Shown: positions 29,053-37,700 of the stretch, piece by piece | Layout of the letters: each line of letters begins with the position of its first letter | Numbering within the stretch: the stretch's first letter is position 1 | NCBI RefSeq assembly: GCF_913774235.1 | Contig: NZ_CAJYDW010000019.1 | Coordinates: 372,001-436,000 of the forward strand | Origin: an uncultured Pseudomonas sp. | GTDB taxonomy: Bacteria; Pseudomonadota; Gammaproteobacteria; Pseudomonadales; Pseudomonadaceae | Length of the DNA: 64,000 nucleotides | Direction of reading: 5' to 3' | Notes under the pieces: model-generated | What the model was told of the DNA's origin: nothing | The model's input: the letters and a program-made list of their open reading frames with translations, nothing else | The model's database searches: none | Translations under genes and position numbers: made by a program

Positions 29053-30147
29053 TCAGCCTCCCGCCACGCGCCCCAACAACGCCACCAGCTCCGCCTGGCG
29101 TTCGGTCTCCGTCTTGCGCAAGAGTGCGCGTAGCTGGCTGCGAATGGTGGTGATGCTCACCTTCAGCCGTATCGCGCAGGCCTCGGGTGTCAGGCCTTCC
29201 ATCAGCAGTAGCGCTAGACGGGTCTCGGCGGGCGTGAGCTTGAACAGGTCACGCATTCTGTCCGGATCGATAGGCTGGCTGGAGAGCGTCAGCAAGACGA
29301 GGGGAGAGCGGGCGTCCGGCAGAATGCTGGGGGCTACGGGAACCACAAGGAGTAGTTGGCTGGCATGTTCTTCGAGCCTGATTAGGCCGGCGCTTGGCGG
29401 ACCGCCGTGACCGGCTGCGCGTTGAATCGCCTTGCCGAGCGGCACGCCGTCACGCCGCGCTCTCAGCCCGCCCTGGTGGAGACGCAAGGGGGCGTCCGGC
29501 TGCCGTAACAGCGCCTCGCCGCGCGGGCTGGCGAACTCCAGGCGTCCCTGATCATCGACCAGCCAGCAGCAGGGGCCGGATTGGGCGAGCAGTAGCGATT
29601 GCTGATGAAGCTGTCTGGTCAGGGTCGCCAGGTGGCTGGCGAAGGCTCCCGCCAGCCGTAGATGCGGCGAAAGCCGTTCGAGTAGCTCTTGCTGTTCCGC
29701 TGCGGGTGTCCTGCAGTCCGTTTCGGTAATCAGGGTCAGATAGGCGTTGTGGCTGGGGGTTTCGTACAGCTTCACGTAGGAGTTGTGCCCCATGTCGACT
29801 GGCCGCATGAACTCCTGATAGTAGGGGTGGTGGCTCAGGGTCTTGGCGCTCAAGTGCTGCCAGTCGTGATACCAGAGCCCGATTTGGCGCTGGGGCATGC
29901 AGTCCAGCCCAGGGTCCAACTGATGAAAATATTCGGCGTAGCTCTGGAGTGCCGTTTCACTGCATCTATGGTACTGGGTGACCTTGCCATAGCGCTCGCC
30001 TCGCGCCTGGATCACCACCCCTCCTTGCTGTCGCCCGCTGAGCGGGATCAGGCGTTCCAGCAAGGCATCCCAGCGGCTCTCGTCCAGGACGCATTCGTAG
30101 CAGAGCCGTATCAGCTCGTCGTAGTGTCGCTGCATGTCAGGATCCAT
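29053..30147 (-). CDS. LuxR-family transcriptional regulator
   Basis: A 364-residue DNA-binding regulator. The C-terminal ~60 residues form a LuxR-type helix-turn-helix (LTPAETRLALLLMEGLTPEACAI followed by the recognition helix VSITTIRSQLRALLRKT). The N-terminal ~290 residues are a presumed sensor region, with a PAS-like stretch near LVDDQGRLEFASPRGEALL. It lacks the autoinducer-binding signature of LasR-type proteins. It stands alone between a lipoprotein gene and an acyltransferase gene, so its targets cannot be inferred. Start either ATG 30147 or the in-frame ATG 30135. Confidence 0.87.
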   Translation of the reverse strand: MDPDMQRHYDELIRLCYECVLDESRWDALLERLIPLSGRQQGGVVIQARGERYGKVTQYHRCSETALQSYAEYFHQLDPGLDCMPQRQIGLWYHDWQHLSAKTLSHHPYYQEFMRPVDMGHNSYVKLYETPSHNAYLTLITETDCRTPAAEQQELLERLSPHLRLAGAFASHLATLTRQLHQQSLLLAQSGPCCWLVDDQGRLEFASPRGEALLRQPDAPLRLHQGGLRARRDGVPLGKAIQRAAGHGGPPSAGLIRLEEHASQLLLVVPVAPSILPDARSPLVLLTLSSQPIDPDRMRDLFKLTPAETRLALLLMEGLTPEACAIRLKVSITTIRSQLRALLRKTETERQAELVALLGRVAGG

Positions 30148-30275
30148 CCCTGTCGCGTCACCAGCGAAGACGTCTATCTCCTACCTTTCGCTGCCCGTCT
30201 CAAGGATGCATCCAGGCTTACATTCGCACAATGATGGCACTTGATGGGGATCATCGGCCCCGGAGCGGCTGTCGC

Positions 30276-31451
30276 TCACCGTTGCGCCGGAACCCTACCT
30301 TCACAGCGTGGCGCACCGCGTCTCTGGCGCACCAGGCGCTTGCCCAGGGCCATGCCAGGGATCTCGATGTATCTGTAGGTCAGGCAAGCCAGGGCGAAGA
30401 CCACCACCAGTTCCAGCAGCACCAGCAGGTTGTCCAGCAGCGGACTGCCGGTGGCGATGTAGCGGATCATGAAGGGCACCGGGACGTCGTGAGAGGGGGC
30501 CACCACCGTGAAGTCCCGGTGCAGCAGCTTGCCTAGCACGATGACGGCGCTCTTGAATACGAAGATCACCGCGGCGTGGCCAAGGTAGATCGAGTAGGAG
30601 AGCACGCCCAGGCGGACGAAAACGCCCTGGTGCAGCACGCTGGAAATCAGCCCACGCTCGAAGGCGAAGGTGAGGATGGTGAAGCAGAACACCAGGCTGG
30701 CCAGTACGCCTTTCTTAGGGACCGGCAGGTCGGAGGTCATCACTGCGGTGGCGGCGATCAGGCAGGCCACCTCCAGCAGGGTGCCACCGAACTGCTCCGG
30801 CTGGCGGGTCTTGATCCAGACATAAAGGCGATAGGTGCAGGCGCCGCCGAAGAAGCACGACAGTCCACGGAAGATCTCGGTCTTCAGCGGCAGCACGGGG
30901 AACAGCAACTGCAGGAAGGCCAGCAGGGCGATCACCAGGAACCATTGGCGGTGGTGTCCCTGGCCTTTGAGGACCAGCAGGCCGAACATCAGGTAGAGGT
31001 AATACTCGATGCTGATGCTCCAGGATGGATAGTTGAACGAGCCGGTGATGGCTTCGCCCAGCCAGGACTGCAGCAACAGCAGGTTGGGCAGGAACTGTTC
31101 GGGGCCGGTGGCGCCGCTGAAGGCTGGATCGTTGAAGGTGATGCCCAGACGCTCGGCCAGCAGGCGGCCGGTCTCGAGCAGCACATAGAGCGCGAGCATG
31201 GCCAGATGCAACGGCAGGATGCGGGCTGAGCGACTGATGGCGAAGTCGCGGTAGTCGTTCGGGGAGCGCAGACGGGTTTCGTAGGTGTGCATCAGCACGA
31301 AACCGCTGAGCACGAAGAAGAACTCGACGAATAGATAGGCGTTGGCGATCAGCGGATTTTCCGAGGCGGCCTGGGCGACATAGGTGTGGAACAGGACCAC
31401 CGCCACGGCCAGCAGGCCGCGAAAGCTATCCAAAGCGACGAATCTTTCCAT
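30276..31451 (-). CDS. Membrane acyltransferase (acyltransferase 3 / OafA-like)
   Basis: A 391-residue polytopic membrane protein of the acyltransferase 3 family, which O-acetylates or otherwise acylates cell-surface and exported glycans. The N-terminus has the family motif RFVALDSFRGLLAVAVVLFH, then FFVLSGFVL and an R-rich loop; about ten membrane helices follow. The start at 31451 gives this standard N-terminus and has a GGGAAG ribosome-binding site; the frame remains open for 127 codons upstream but with non-protein-like composition. It lies downstream of an exported GH5 glycosidase gene on the same strand, so a surface-polysaccharide role is possible but unproven. Confidence 0.88.
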   Translation of the reverse strand: MERFVALDSFRGLLAVAVVLFHTYVAQAASENPLIANAYLFVEFFFVLSGFVLMHTYETRLRSPNDYRDFAISRSARILPLHLAMLALYVLLETGRLLAERLGITFNDPAFSGATGPEQFLPNLLLLQSWLGEAITGSFNYPSWSISIEYYLYLMFGLLVLKGQGHHRQWFLVIALLAFLQLLFPVLPLKTEIFRGLSCFFGGACTYRLYVWIKTRQPEQFGGTLLEVACLIAATAVMTSDLPVPKKGVLASLVFCFTILTFAFERGLISSVLHQGVFVRLGVLSYSIYLGHAAVIFVFKSAVIVLGKLLHRDFTVVAPSHDVPVPFMIRYIATGSPLLDNLLVLLELVVVFALACLTYRYIEIPGMALGKRLVRQRRGAPRCEGRVPAQR

Positions 31452-31752
31452 GGGACTTCCCTGTGGGCACGACGAAGAAGGGCAGCGAGTGGGTGCGCTG
31501 GCGCTAGGGCGATGGGGATAGCGAATCGGGGAGGTAAACGAGGGGTGGCATGGCATCCTGGCTCTTGTGCATCGCAAGCGGCTTCCAATAGTCGAACTAT
31601 TACTTGCTGTTACACTTTGATCACCAAAAGCCCACGAGTTCTTGCTAGGCCATCCGTGGCCAGGCTTTTTTGTGATTGCAGTCACCAATTTTTGGATAGG
31701 TTGTCGCACAACTGCAAGAAGACGCCGCCTGGCTTGGCTGGCGGCGCTTCGT
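31452..31752. other. Intergenic region with two hairpins between the GH5 and acyltransferase genes
   Basis: About 300 bases. Immediately after the GH5 stop, GACGCCGCC (31721-31729) pairs with GGCGGCG (near 31739-31746), a probable terminator-like hairpin for the minus-strand gene. Near 31626-31673, AAAAGCC and GGCTTTT flank an inner GGCCA-TCCG-TGGCC stem followed by T6 on the plus strand, resembling the end of a small RNA or a bidirectional terminator. The promoter of the acyltransferase gene should also lie here. No protein gene is seen. Confidence 0.5.
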
Positions 31753-32799
31753 TCAGCGGGGGCCGAGCGTCTGGCAGTCGGAGGGCTTGACGTACTTCTG
31801 CAGGACGGCCCATTGCGGGCGCGGCTTGCCATTCACCGGCTCGATGGCCAGCGCGTAGTTGCCCCAATTGGGACCAGCCGCCCAGTACATTGCCGGGATG
31901 CATTCCTGACGCAGGCGCGCCAGCAGCCGATCCATCGCCGCCAGCCAGCGTGGGTCATTGTCCGGCACGCCGAATTCGCCGATGTGGCCTCGCTTGCCAT
32001 GCTGCTTGAGCCAGGTGAGGAAGGGCTCCACACGGCGGATGCCGACGTCCGGATCAAAGTCGGTCATATCCTTCTTGAGGTACTTGCCGCCGCCGTCGTT
32101 GTCGAAATAGACGTGCGCGGAATAGATCAGGTTGTCCGCCGGATCCTTGAGTTCGAGCAACTTGGCGTTGTAGCGCGGCCAAAGGTAGCTGCTGGACCAG
32201 CCATTGCCCTCGACCAGAATTGGCCGGGATTTATCCACCTGGCGCACGGCGTCGATGCCGTGCTGGGCAGCGATCGGCCATTGCTCAACCGCATCGTGGG
32301 GCTCGTTCATGATGTCGTAGGCGACCAGCGCGGGGTGCCCATGCCAGCGCTGGGCGAGACGCCGTAGCACGTCGGCATAGGCCTCGTAGGGCACGGCTGG
32401 GCTGCCGATGACCTGGCCGCGGTATCTCATGTAGTTGTGCAGATCGAGCACCACGCGCATGCGGTAGCGCTTGGCGTTGTCCAGCGTCTGGTCGATCAGC
32501 TTGGCGTAGGTCGGATCGAGGTCCGCGCCGAGACGGGGCTGCAAACGCTCCCAGATGATCGGGAAGCGGATGACTCGGATGCCCTTGGCCGCCCAGCGCC
32601 GGTAGTGGCCGGCATCGGGAAAGAAATAGTTGGTCCCGGGCTTGCCCGGCAGGACGTGGGGAGCGAAGCCGGCGCCGGAAAAATTCAGGCCGACCAGGTC
32701 GGTGGGAAATTCCCTGGCGTCGCTGGGAGCGGCTGACGCGGTACCGAGGCTGAACAGCAGGACGAGAGGCGCGAAAGCGAATTTCAGGCGAAGCGTCAT
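31753..32799 (-). CDS. Exported glycoside hydrolase family 5 (cellulase-like) enzyme
   Basis: A 348-residue secreted glycosidase. Residues 1-23 are a Sec signal peptide (LVLLFSLGTASA|AP). The TIM-barrel shows GH5 hallmarks: LDLHNY near residue 119, acid/base Glu166 in DIMNEPHD, a His-Tyr pair in YSAHVYFD near 229, and nucleophile Glu275 in GEFGVPD. GH5 enzymes cleave beta-1,4-linked glucans or mannans; the natural substrate here is not evident. No carbohydrate-binding module is attached and no bcs cellulose synthesis genes are near, though an acyltransferase gene lies downstream. Confidence 0.9.
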   Translation of the reverse strand: MTLRLKFAFAPLVLLFSLGTASAAPSDAREFPTDLVGLNFSGAGFAPHVLPGKPGTNYFFPDAGHYRRWAAKGIRVIRFPIIWERLQPRLGADLDPTYAKLIDQTLDNAKRYRMRVVLDLHNYMRYRGQVIGSPAVPYEAYADVLRRLAQRWHGHPALVAYDIMNEPHDAVEQWPIAAQHGIDAVRQVDKSRPILVEGNGWSSSYLWPRYNAKLLELKDPADNLIYSAHVYFDNDGGGKYLKKDMTDFDPDVGIRRVEPFLTWLKQHGKRGHIGEFGVPDNDPRWLAAMDRLLARLRQECIPAMYWAAGPNWGNYALAIEPVNGKPRPQWAVLQKYVKPSDCQTLGPR

Positions 32800-33108
32800 C
32801 GGCTAGGTCCTTGGCAGTGACGGAGGACGGTGATCGCGGGCAGGCGCTGCCCGACTCGCCCATGAGGCCAGAATAGACGCCGGGAAGTTGCAGTCGTCGT
32901 GTTCAGAAGGTGAGGCAGGCAACGTTAATGCCGCGCCAAGACCGTGAAATTGCGAGCTGTGTTTTGGCGGAGGGGCAGGGGAGTTGTCGCGAAGGCGCCC
33001 GAAAGGCCATGGAACGGCGGACGTCGAGGGTATCGAGGCGATCGATGAACTGCCTGCGACGGCTTTCCGTCTGACGACGGCGCAGAGCAGATCATCCAGC
33101 GACGGTCT
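32800..33108. other. Intergenic region, no recognisable gene
   Basis: About 310 bases between the small gene at 33109 and the GH5 gene, both on the minus strand. It should contain the GH5 promoter. Short open frames on either strand lack ribosome-binding sites and resemble non-coding DNA. No terminator with a T-run is seen. Confidence 0.45.
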
Positions 33109-33300
33109 TCAGCGGCGCAGGCAGATGCCTGCCCATTGCTCGGCTTCGCGGCGGGCCGAAGCCTCGTCGCTGAATTCGGTGATCAGGCCGCCGTGGGCAT
33201 ATACCACCACCCAATTTTCCACCTTGGGTTGCAGCAGCAGGACGGGGGCAGGAGAGAGGGTAGCGGAGTCCAACGATGCACAAGCCGTCATGTCATTCAT
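33109..33300 (-). CDS. Small hypothetical protein (63 aa)
   Basis: A 63-residue protein (starts MNDMTACASLD) with an AGGG ribosome-binding site about 11 bases before the ATG. The C-terminal half, NWVVVYAHGGLITEFSDEAS followed by ARREAEQWAG, has the alternating strand-helix look of a small folded domain; no signal peptide or membrane helix. No family is recognised. It stands alone and its function is unknown. Confidence 0.6.
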   Translation of the reverse strand: MNDMTACASLDSATLSPAPVLLLQPKVENWVVVYAHGGLITEFSDEASARREAEQWAGICLRR

Positions 33301-34024
33301 AACGTTCCCTTTGAAGTTAGCTCGTTAAATAGTCTGTTGTTATAGCGGCACCAGGAGCGGCATCGAGTGCTGTCACTGGGCCACCTATTGACCTTGGGAT
33401 GGCTGAATGATCCCTCGATGCGTCAGCCACTCGTCAGAATGATAGAGAGGTGCCAAAAGCCCGGCGATGTACTGGTGCACAGAAAGATGTTTCAACCATG
33501 ACCATACGTCAGCTGGGCTGTGTCCTCTTCCACGAAACCGAAACGGCCGTTTCAGTCATTCGTGAAAGTCTTCACGCCGCCAATGCCAACGCGATAACAG
33601 TAAGGCTATTAAGTTTGTGTGCTGCTACTCAAGGAAAGGGCGGCGCGGATGCCCACTGATCGTCCGGGCTGGCGGAGGCCTGCGCATGGGCGCGGGGCCG
33701 CCCGCCATCCTTCCGGCCAGCTGATCAGGGTTGGCATTGAGCCAGTCTATTGGGTTAGCCTGAAAAGGAGTTGGCGAACTATCGACTGCGATGGGCGTCA
33801 ATCTCTTCGGTCGAGGCAAAGTGCCATGTCGCTACCTGCGTAGAGGACACCCAAGGGCGCTGCGGACTTTCGAGAGCCGCATCACCCCGTTGGTCCAGCC
33901 GGCATCCCCCCATGCCCCGCTGTGTCTCGACCCTGAATCCGGGCAGCCGTCGTGCACCTCGCCCTTGGCGCGAGTTCCGCCGTTGGAAGGCACGTGGCCT
34001 GTCCGCCCGTTGAAGGAGCCTGAC
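33301..34024. other. Long intergenic region upstream of the osmoprotectant ABC operon
   Basis: About 720 bases. It should contain the promoter and any osmotic control of the ABC operon starting at 34025. Open frames here (for example one opening at 33450, and one open upstream of 34025 from 33791) lack protein-like composition and clear ribosome-binding sites. No clear -35/-10 pair or inverted repeat could be fixed by eye. Confidence 0.45.
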
Positions 34025-34735
34025 ATGGCGAAGTTCAAGACCCTCCTGCTCGGCACGGCCGTGGGAGTGGTGATCCTGGCACTGCTGGTGCACTGGATCG
34101 GTATGGATACGCTGCGTACCTATCGCGCAGACCTCTGGTTCTATCTCCAGGCTCATCTCTATCTGGTGGCGCTCTCCATGCTCGCGGCACTGCTGGTGGG
34201 CATTCCCGCGGGCGTGGTGCTCAGCCGGCCGCGCTTCGCCCGCAGCGCCGAGCGCTTCATGCAGGTATTCAACATCGGCAATACCGTACCGCCGCTGGCG
34301 GTGCTGGCCATCGCCCTGGGCATCGTCGGCATCGGTGACGGCCCCGCCATCCTGGCGCTGTTCCTCGCCTCGCTGCTGCCCATCGTGCGCAACACCTACG
34401 AGGGGCTGAAGAACGTGCCTGCCTCGCTCAAGGAGGCCGCTACGGGTATCGGCATGACGCCCACCCAGGTGCTGACCAAGGTGGAGCTGCCCAATGCCGT
34501 GCCCATCATCGTCGGCGGGGTACGGGTGGCCCTGGCGATCAACGTCGGCACCACGCCGCTGGTGTTCCTGATCGGCGCCAACAGCCTGGGCAGCCTGATC
34601 TTCCCCGCCATCGCCCTGGAGAACCAGTCGCAGCTGCTGCTGGGCGCCGCCGCCACCGCCCTGCTGGCGCTGCTGCTCGATGGCCTGGTGCTGCTCGCCA
34701 GTCGCCTCTGGCTGGAACGCGGCCTGGCCCGCTAA
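34025..34735 (+). CDS. Osmoprotectant-type ABC transporter permease
   Basis: A 236-residue inner-membrane permease of the OpuC/YehW type, importing glycine betaine, choline or related compounds. Several hydrophobic helices and the permease loop YEGLKNVPASLKEAATGIGM (EAA motif contacting the ATPase) are present. The start at 34025 (ATGGCGAAG, preceded by AAGGAG) gives the normal N-terminal helix; the longer open frame from 33791 is not protein-like upstream. It is first in a four-gene operon, 9 bases before the binding-protein gene. Confidence 0.9.
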   Translation: MAKFKTLLLGTAVGVVILALLVHWIGMDTLRTYRADLWFYLQAHLYLVALSMLAALLVGIPAGVVLSRPRFARSAERFMQVFNIGNTVPPLAVLAIALGIVGIGDGPAILALFLASLLPIVRNTYEGLKNVPASLKEAATGIGMTPTQVLTKVELPNAVPIIVGGVRVALAINVGTTPLVFLIGANSLGSLIFPAIALENQSQLLLGAAATALLALLLDGLVLLASRLWLERGLAR

Positions 34736-34744
34736 GGAGACGAG

Positions 34745-35647
34745 ATGAAGAAGTTGCTTATCGCCCTGGGCGCCGCCTGGTTCAGTCTGACCCTGGCCAG
34801 TGGTGCCCAGGCCGACCCCATCCGTATCGGTGCCAAGGTCTTCACCGAGCAGGCCATCCTCGCCGAGCTCACCGGCCAGTACCTGGCCAAGCACGGCTAC
34901 CAGCCGGAGATCGTCGGCGGCCTGGGCAGTACCATCGCCTGGAACGGCGTGAAGAACGCCCAGCTCGACCTCACCTGGGAATACACCGGGACCTCCCTGG
35001 TGGCCTATAACCACGTCACCGAACGATTGGACAAGGAGGCCTCCTACCAGAGGGTCAAGGAGCTGGACGCCAAGACCGGGCTGGCCTGGCTCGCGCCCAC
35101 GCGCTTCAACAACACCTATGCCCTGGCGCTGCCGGAAAAGGTCGCCTTGGCCCATCCCGAGCTGAACACCATCAGCGACCTGGCTCGCCTGCTCGAGACC
35201 GAGGCCGGCAAGCGTCACTTGACCGCCCTGGACATCGAATTCGCCAACCGCTCCGACGGTCTCGCCGGCCTGGTCAAGGCCTATGGCCTGACCTACACCC
35301 GTGACGACATTCGTCAGATGGACCCGGGCCTGGTCTACACCGCGCTGCGCAACGGCCAGGTCTTCACCGGCCTGGTCTACACCACGGATGGCCGCCTGGA
35401 TGCCTTCAGACTCAAGGTGCTGGAAGACGACAAGGGCTACTTCCCCGACTACACCGCTGCTCCCGTGGTGAACGCCGGATACCTGGCCAAGCACCCGGAT
35501 CTCGCCGCCTTGCTCAAACCCCTGGCGGAAAGCCTGGACCAGGCCACCATGCGCCAGCTCAACGCCAAGGTGGACATCGAGCGGCAGACGCCAGCCCAGG
35601 TGGCCCGCGACTTCCTCGCCCAGCACCCCCTAGACGGAGGGCAATGA
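34745..35647 (+). CDS. Osmoprotectant ABC transporter substrate-binding protein (OsmF/OpuCC-like)
   Basis: A 300-residue periplasmic binding protein. The signal peptide (MKKLLIALGAAWFSLTLASG) ends at AQA|DP. The mature N-terminus PIRIGAKVFTEQAILAELTG and the GGLGSTIAWNGVKNAQLDL segment are typical of the glycine betaine / choline binding family with the periplasmic-binding-protein type 2 fold. Because it has a Sec rather than lipoprotein signal, it is a free periplasmic protein. It lies between the two permease genes; substrate is inferred from family only. Confidence 0.92.
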   Translation: MKKLLIALGAAWFSLTLASGAQADPIRIGAKVFTEQAILAELTGQYLAKHGYQPEIVGGLGSTIAWNGVKNAQLDLTWEYTGTSLVAYNHVTERLDKEASYQRVKELDAKTGLAWLAPTRFNNTYALALPEKVALAHPELNTISDLARLLETEAGKRHLTALDIEFANRSDGLAGLVKAYGLTYTRDDIRQMDPGLVYTALRNGQVFTGLVYTTDGRLDAFRLKVLEDDKGYFPDYTAAPVVNAGYLAKHPDLAALLKPLAESLDQATMRQLNAKVDIERQTPAQVARDFLAQHPLDGGQ

Positions 35648-35650
35648 CCC

Positions 35651-36310
35651 ATGGATTTCGTCACCTCCTTCAATCATATCGACTGGCTGCAGGTCCTCGA
35701 ATTGACCCGCCAGCACATCACCCTGGTGGGCATCGCCGTGACCCTGGCGATCCTGGTGGGCGTGCCCCTGGGTATCCTCATGACCCGCTACCCCTGGCTG
35801 GCCGGGCCGCTGCAGGCGGTGGCCACGGTGGTCATGACGCTGCCCTCCATCGCCCTGTTCGGGCTCCTGCTGCCGTTCTATTCCAAGTTCGGCCAGGGCC
35901 TCGGTCCGCTGCCGGCCATCACCGCGGTGTTCCTCTATTCGTTGCTGCCGATCCTGAGAAACACCTACCTGGCGCTGACCAATGTCGAGCCAGGCATCCG
36001 TGAGGCGGGTGCCGGTATCGGCATGACCTTCTGGCAGCGCTTGCGCATGGTCGAGCTGCCCATCGCCCTGCCGGTGATCCTCGCCGGGGTGCGTACGGCC
36101 GTGGTCATGAACATCGGCGTCATGACCATCGCCGCCACCATCGGCGCCGGTGGCCTAGGCGTGCTCATCCTTACCGCCATCAGCCGCAGCGACATGGCTA
36201 CCCTCATCGTTGGTGCCGTGCTGGTCAGCCTACTGGCCATCGTCGCCGACCTCGTCCTGCAGTGGCTGCAGCGCCGCCTCACCCCGCGCGGCCTGCGCAA
36301 CGCCCATTAA
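35651..36310 (+). CDS. Osmoprotectant-type ABC transporter permease (second)
   Basis: A 219-residue permease paralogous to the product of the gene at 34025. It contains the EAA loop LTNVEPGIREAGAGIGM followed by FWQRLRMVELPIALPVILAG and about five to six helices. It starts 3 bases after the binding-protein stop with a GGAGGG site just inside that gene's end. The two permeases presumably form the heterodimeric channel of the importer. Confidence 0.92.
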   Translation: MDFVTSFNHIDWLQVLELTRQHITLVGIAVTLAILVGVPLGILMTRYPWLAGPLQAVATVVMTLPSIALFGLLLPFYSKFGQGLGPLPAITAVFLYSLLPILRNTYLALTNVEPGIREAGAGIGMTFWQRLRMVELPIALPVILAGVRTAVVMNIGVMTIAATIGAGGLGVLILTAISRSDMATLIVGAVLVSLLAIVADLVLQWLQRRLTPRGLRNAH

Positions 36311-36320
36311 GGAGTCCCAG

Positions 36321-37475
36321 ATGATCGAACTCGACCGCCTGACCAAGACCTTCAAGCAACACGGCAAGGACGTGACCGCAGTGGACGCCGTGAGCCTCAC
36401 CGTGGAGGAGGGCCAGATCTGCGTCTTCCTCGGACCCTCCGGTTGCGGCAAGACCACCACCCTGAAGATGATCAACCGCCTCATCGAGCCCACCTCGGGG
36501 CGAGTGCTGATCAATGGCGAGGACACCACCGGCATCGACGAGGTGACGTTGCGGCGCCATATCGGCTACGTGATCCAGCAGATTGGTCTGTTCCCCAACA
36601 TGACCATCGAGGAAAACATCACCGTGGTGCCCAAGCTCTTGGGCTGGGACAAGAAGAAATGCCGCGAACGCGCCACCGAGCTGATGAGCATGGTGCAGCT
36701 CGATCCCAAGCAGTACCTGTCGCGCTATCCGCGCGAGCTGTCCGGTGGTCAGCAGCAACGTATCGGGGTGATCCGCGCCCTGGCGGCCGAGGCGCCGCTG
36801 CTGCTGATGGACGAACCCTTCGGCGCGGTGGACCCGATCAACCGCGACGCCATCCAGAACGAGTTCTTCCAGATGCAGCGGGCGCTGAACAAGACGGTGA
36901 TCATGGTCAGCCACGACATCGACGAGGCCATTCGCCTGGGCGACAAGATCGCCGTGTTCCGTGGTGGGCGCCTGGTGCAGTTCGATCACCCGGACACCCT
37001 GCTGGCCCATCCCAAGGACGAGTTCGTCAGCAACTTCGTTGGCCAGGACAGCACCCTCAAGCGCCTGCTGCTGATCCGCGCCGAGGATGCCGCCGACAAT
37101 GCGCCTTCGATCCAGGCCGAGACCCTGATCGGCGATGCCGTGGAGTTGATGGAGGAGCATGACCGCCGCCATGTCGTGGTGACGGATGCCGCCAACAAGG
37201 GCCTGGGCTACGTGCGTCGCCGCGACCTGCGCGGCCAGAGCGGACCGGTGGCGCCCTTCATCACCCCGTTCAAGGCCACCGCGGCCTTCGACGAGCACCT
37301 GCGCATCCTCCTGTCGCGCATGTACCAGTTCAACAGCTCCTGGCTGCCGGTACTCAGCGCCGACAACGACTTCCTCGGCGAGGTAACCCAGGAATCCATC
37401 GCCGACTACCTGAGCAGTGGGCGGTCACGCGGCAAGACCAGCATCGTCTCGCCGGCGGAGCAGGTGGCGGGGTAG
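36321..37475 (+). CDS. Osmoprotectant ABC transporter ATP-binding protein with CBS region
   Basis: A 384-residue ATPase of the importer. Walker A GPSGCGKT is at residues 38-45, the ABC signature LSGGQ at 140-144 and Walker B LLLMDEP at 160-166, followed by the His switch in MVSHD. The C-terminal ~130 residues resemble tandem CBS domains (AETLIGDAVELMEEHDRRHV; LRILLSRMYQFNSSWLPVLS), which in OpuA-type transporters sense ionic strength. The start at 36321 has AAGGAG upstream; the longer frame from 36210 lies within the preceding permease gene. It is last in the operon, whose end touches the palindromic element at 37498. Confidence 0.94.
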   Translation: MIELDRLTKTFKQHGKDVTAVDAVSLTVEEGQICVFLGPSGCGKTTTLKMINRLIEPTSGRVLINGEDTTGIDEVTLRRHIGYVIQQIGLFPNMTIEENITVVPKLLGWDKKKCRERATELMSMVQLDPKQYLSRYPRELSGGQQQRIGVIRALAAEAPLLLMDEPFGAVDPINRDAIQNEFFQMQRALNKTVIMVSHDIDEAIRLGDKIAVFRGGRLVQFDHPDTLLAHPKDEFVSNFVGQDSTLKRLLLIRAEDAADNAPSIQAETLIGDAVELMEEHDRRHVVVTDAANKGLGYVRRRDLRGQSGPVAPFITPFKATAAFDEHLRILLSRMYQFNSSWLPVLSADNDFLGEVTQESIADYLSSGRSRGKTSIVSPAEQVAG

Positions 37476-37497
37476 GGCGCGGTAAGCCTATCGGCAC

Positions 37498-37700
37498 ACA
37501 GTCTGTTCAAAGGCTCGCGAGCTAGAGCCAAACAAGGCCTAGGCGGCCCCGCGAAAAGGCCTGAGGAAGCGGATCGAACTCGCGCGCGAGTTTACGAGTT
37601 GTAAATGAGCATTCCGATGGGGCCGCCTAGGCCGGGCTGGCGACCCAGGGCCTTTTCAACTCGGTTTGGCCGACGCGCAACAGCCTTTGGATAGGCTCTC
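37498..37700 (+). repeat. Long palindromic intergenic element, copy A
   Basis: About 203 bp lying exactly between the convergent stop codons of the ABC ATPase and L,D-transpeptidase genes. The outer arms (CTGTTCAAAGGCTCGCGAGC ... CGCAACAGCCTTTGGATAGG) pair imperfectly. The central core has GAGGAAGCGGA, GAGTTTAC and GTAAATGAGCATTCCGA. It matches the reverse complement of the element at 48437-48581 over nearly its whole length, but carries extra complementary blocks, CCTAGGCGGCCCC (37539-37551) and GGGGCCGCCTAGG (37620-37632), that lengthen the hairpin. It could serve as a bidirectional terminator. Confidence 0.85.

Noticed and set aside
33450..33659. 69-residue open frame upstream of the ABC operon
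   Set aside because: No convincing ribosome-binding site or domain; too weak to report as a gene.
33779..35626. 615-residue open frame on the minus strand opposite the ABC permease and binding-protein genes
   Set aside because: Low-complexity Gly/Gln/His composition, no ribosome-binding site, and overlaps two well-supported genes.
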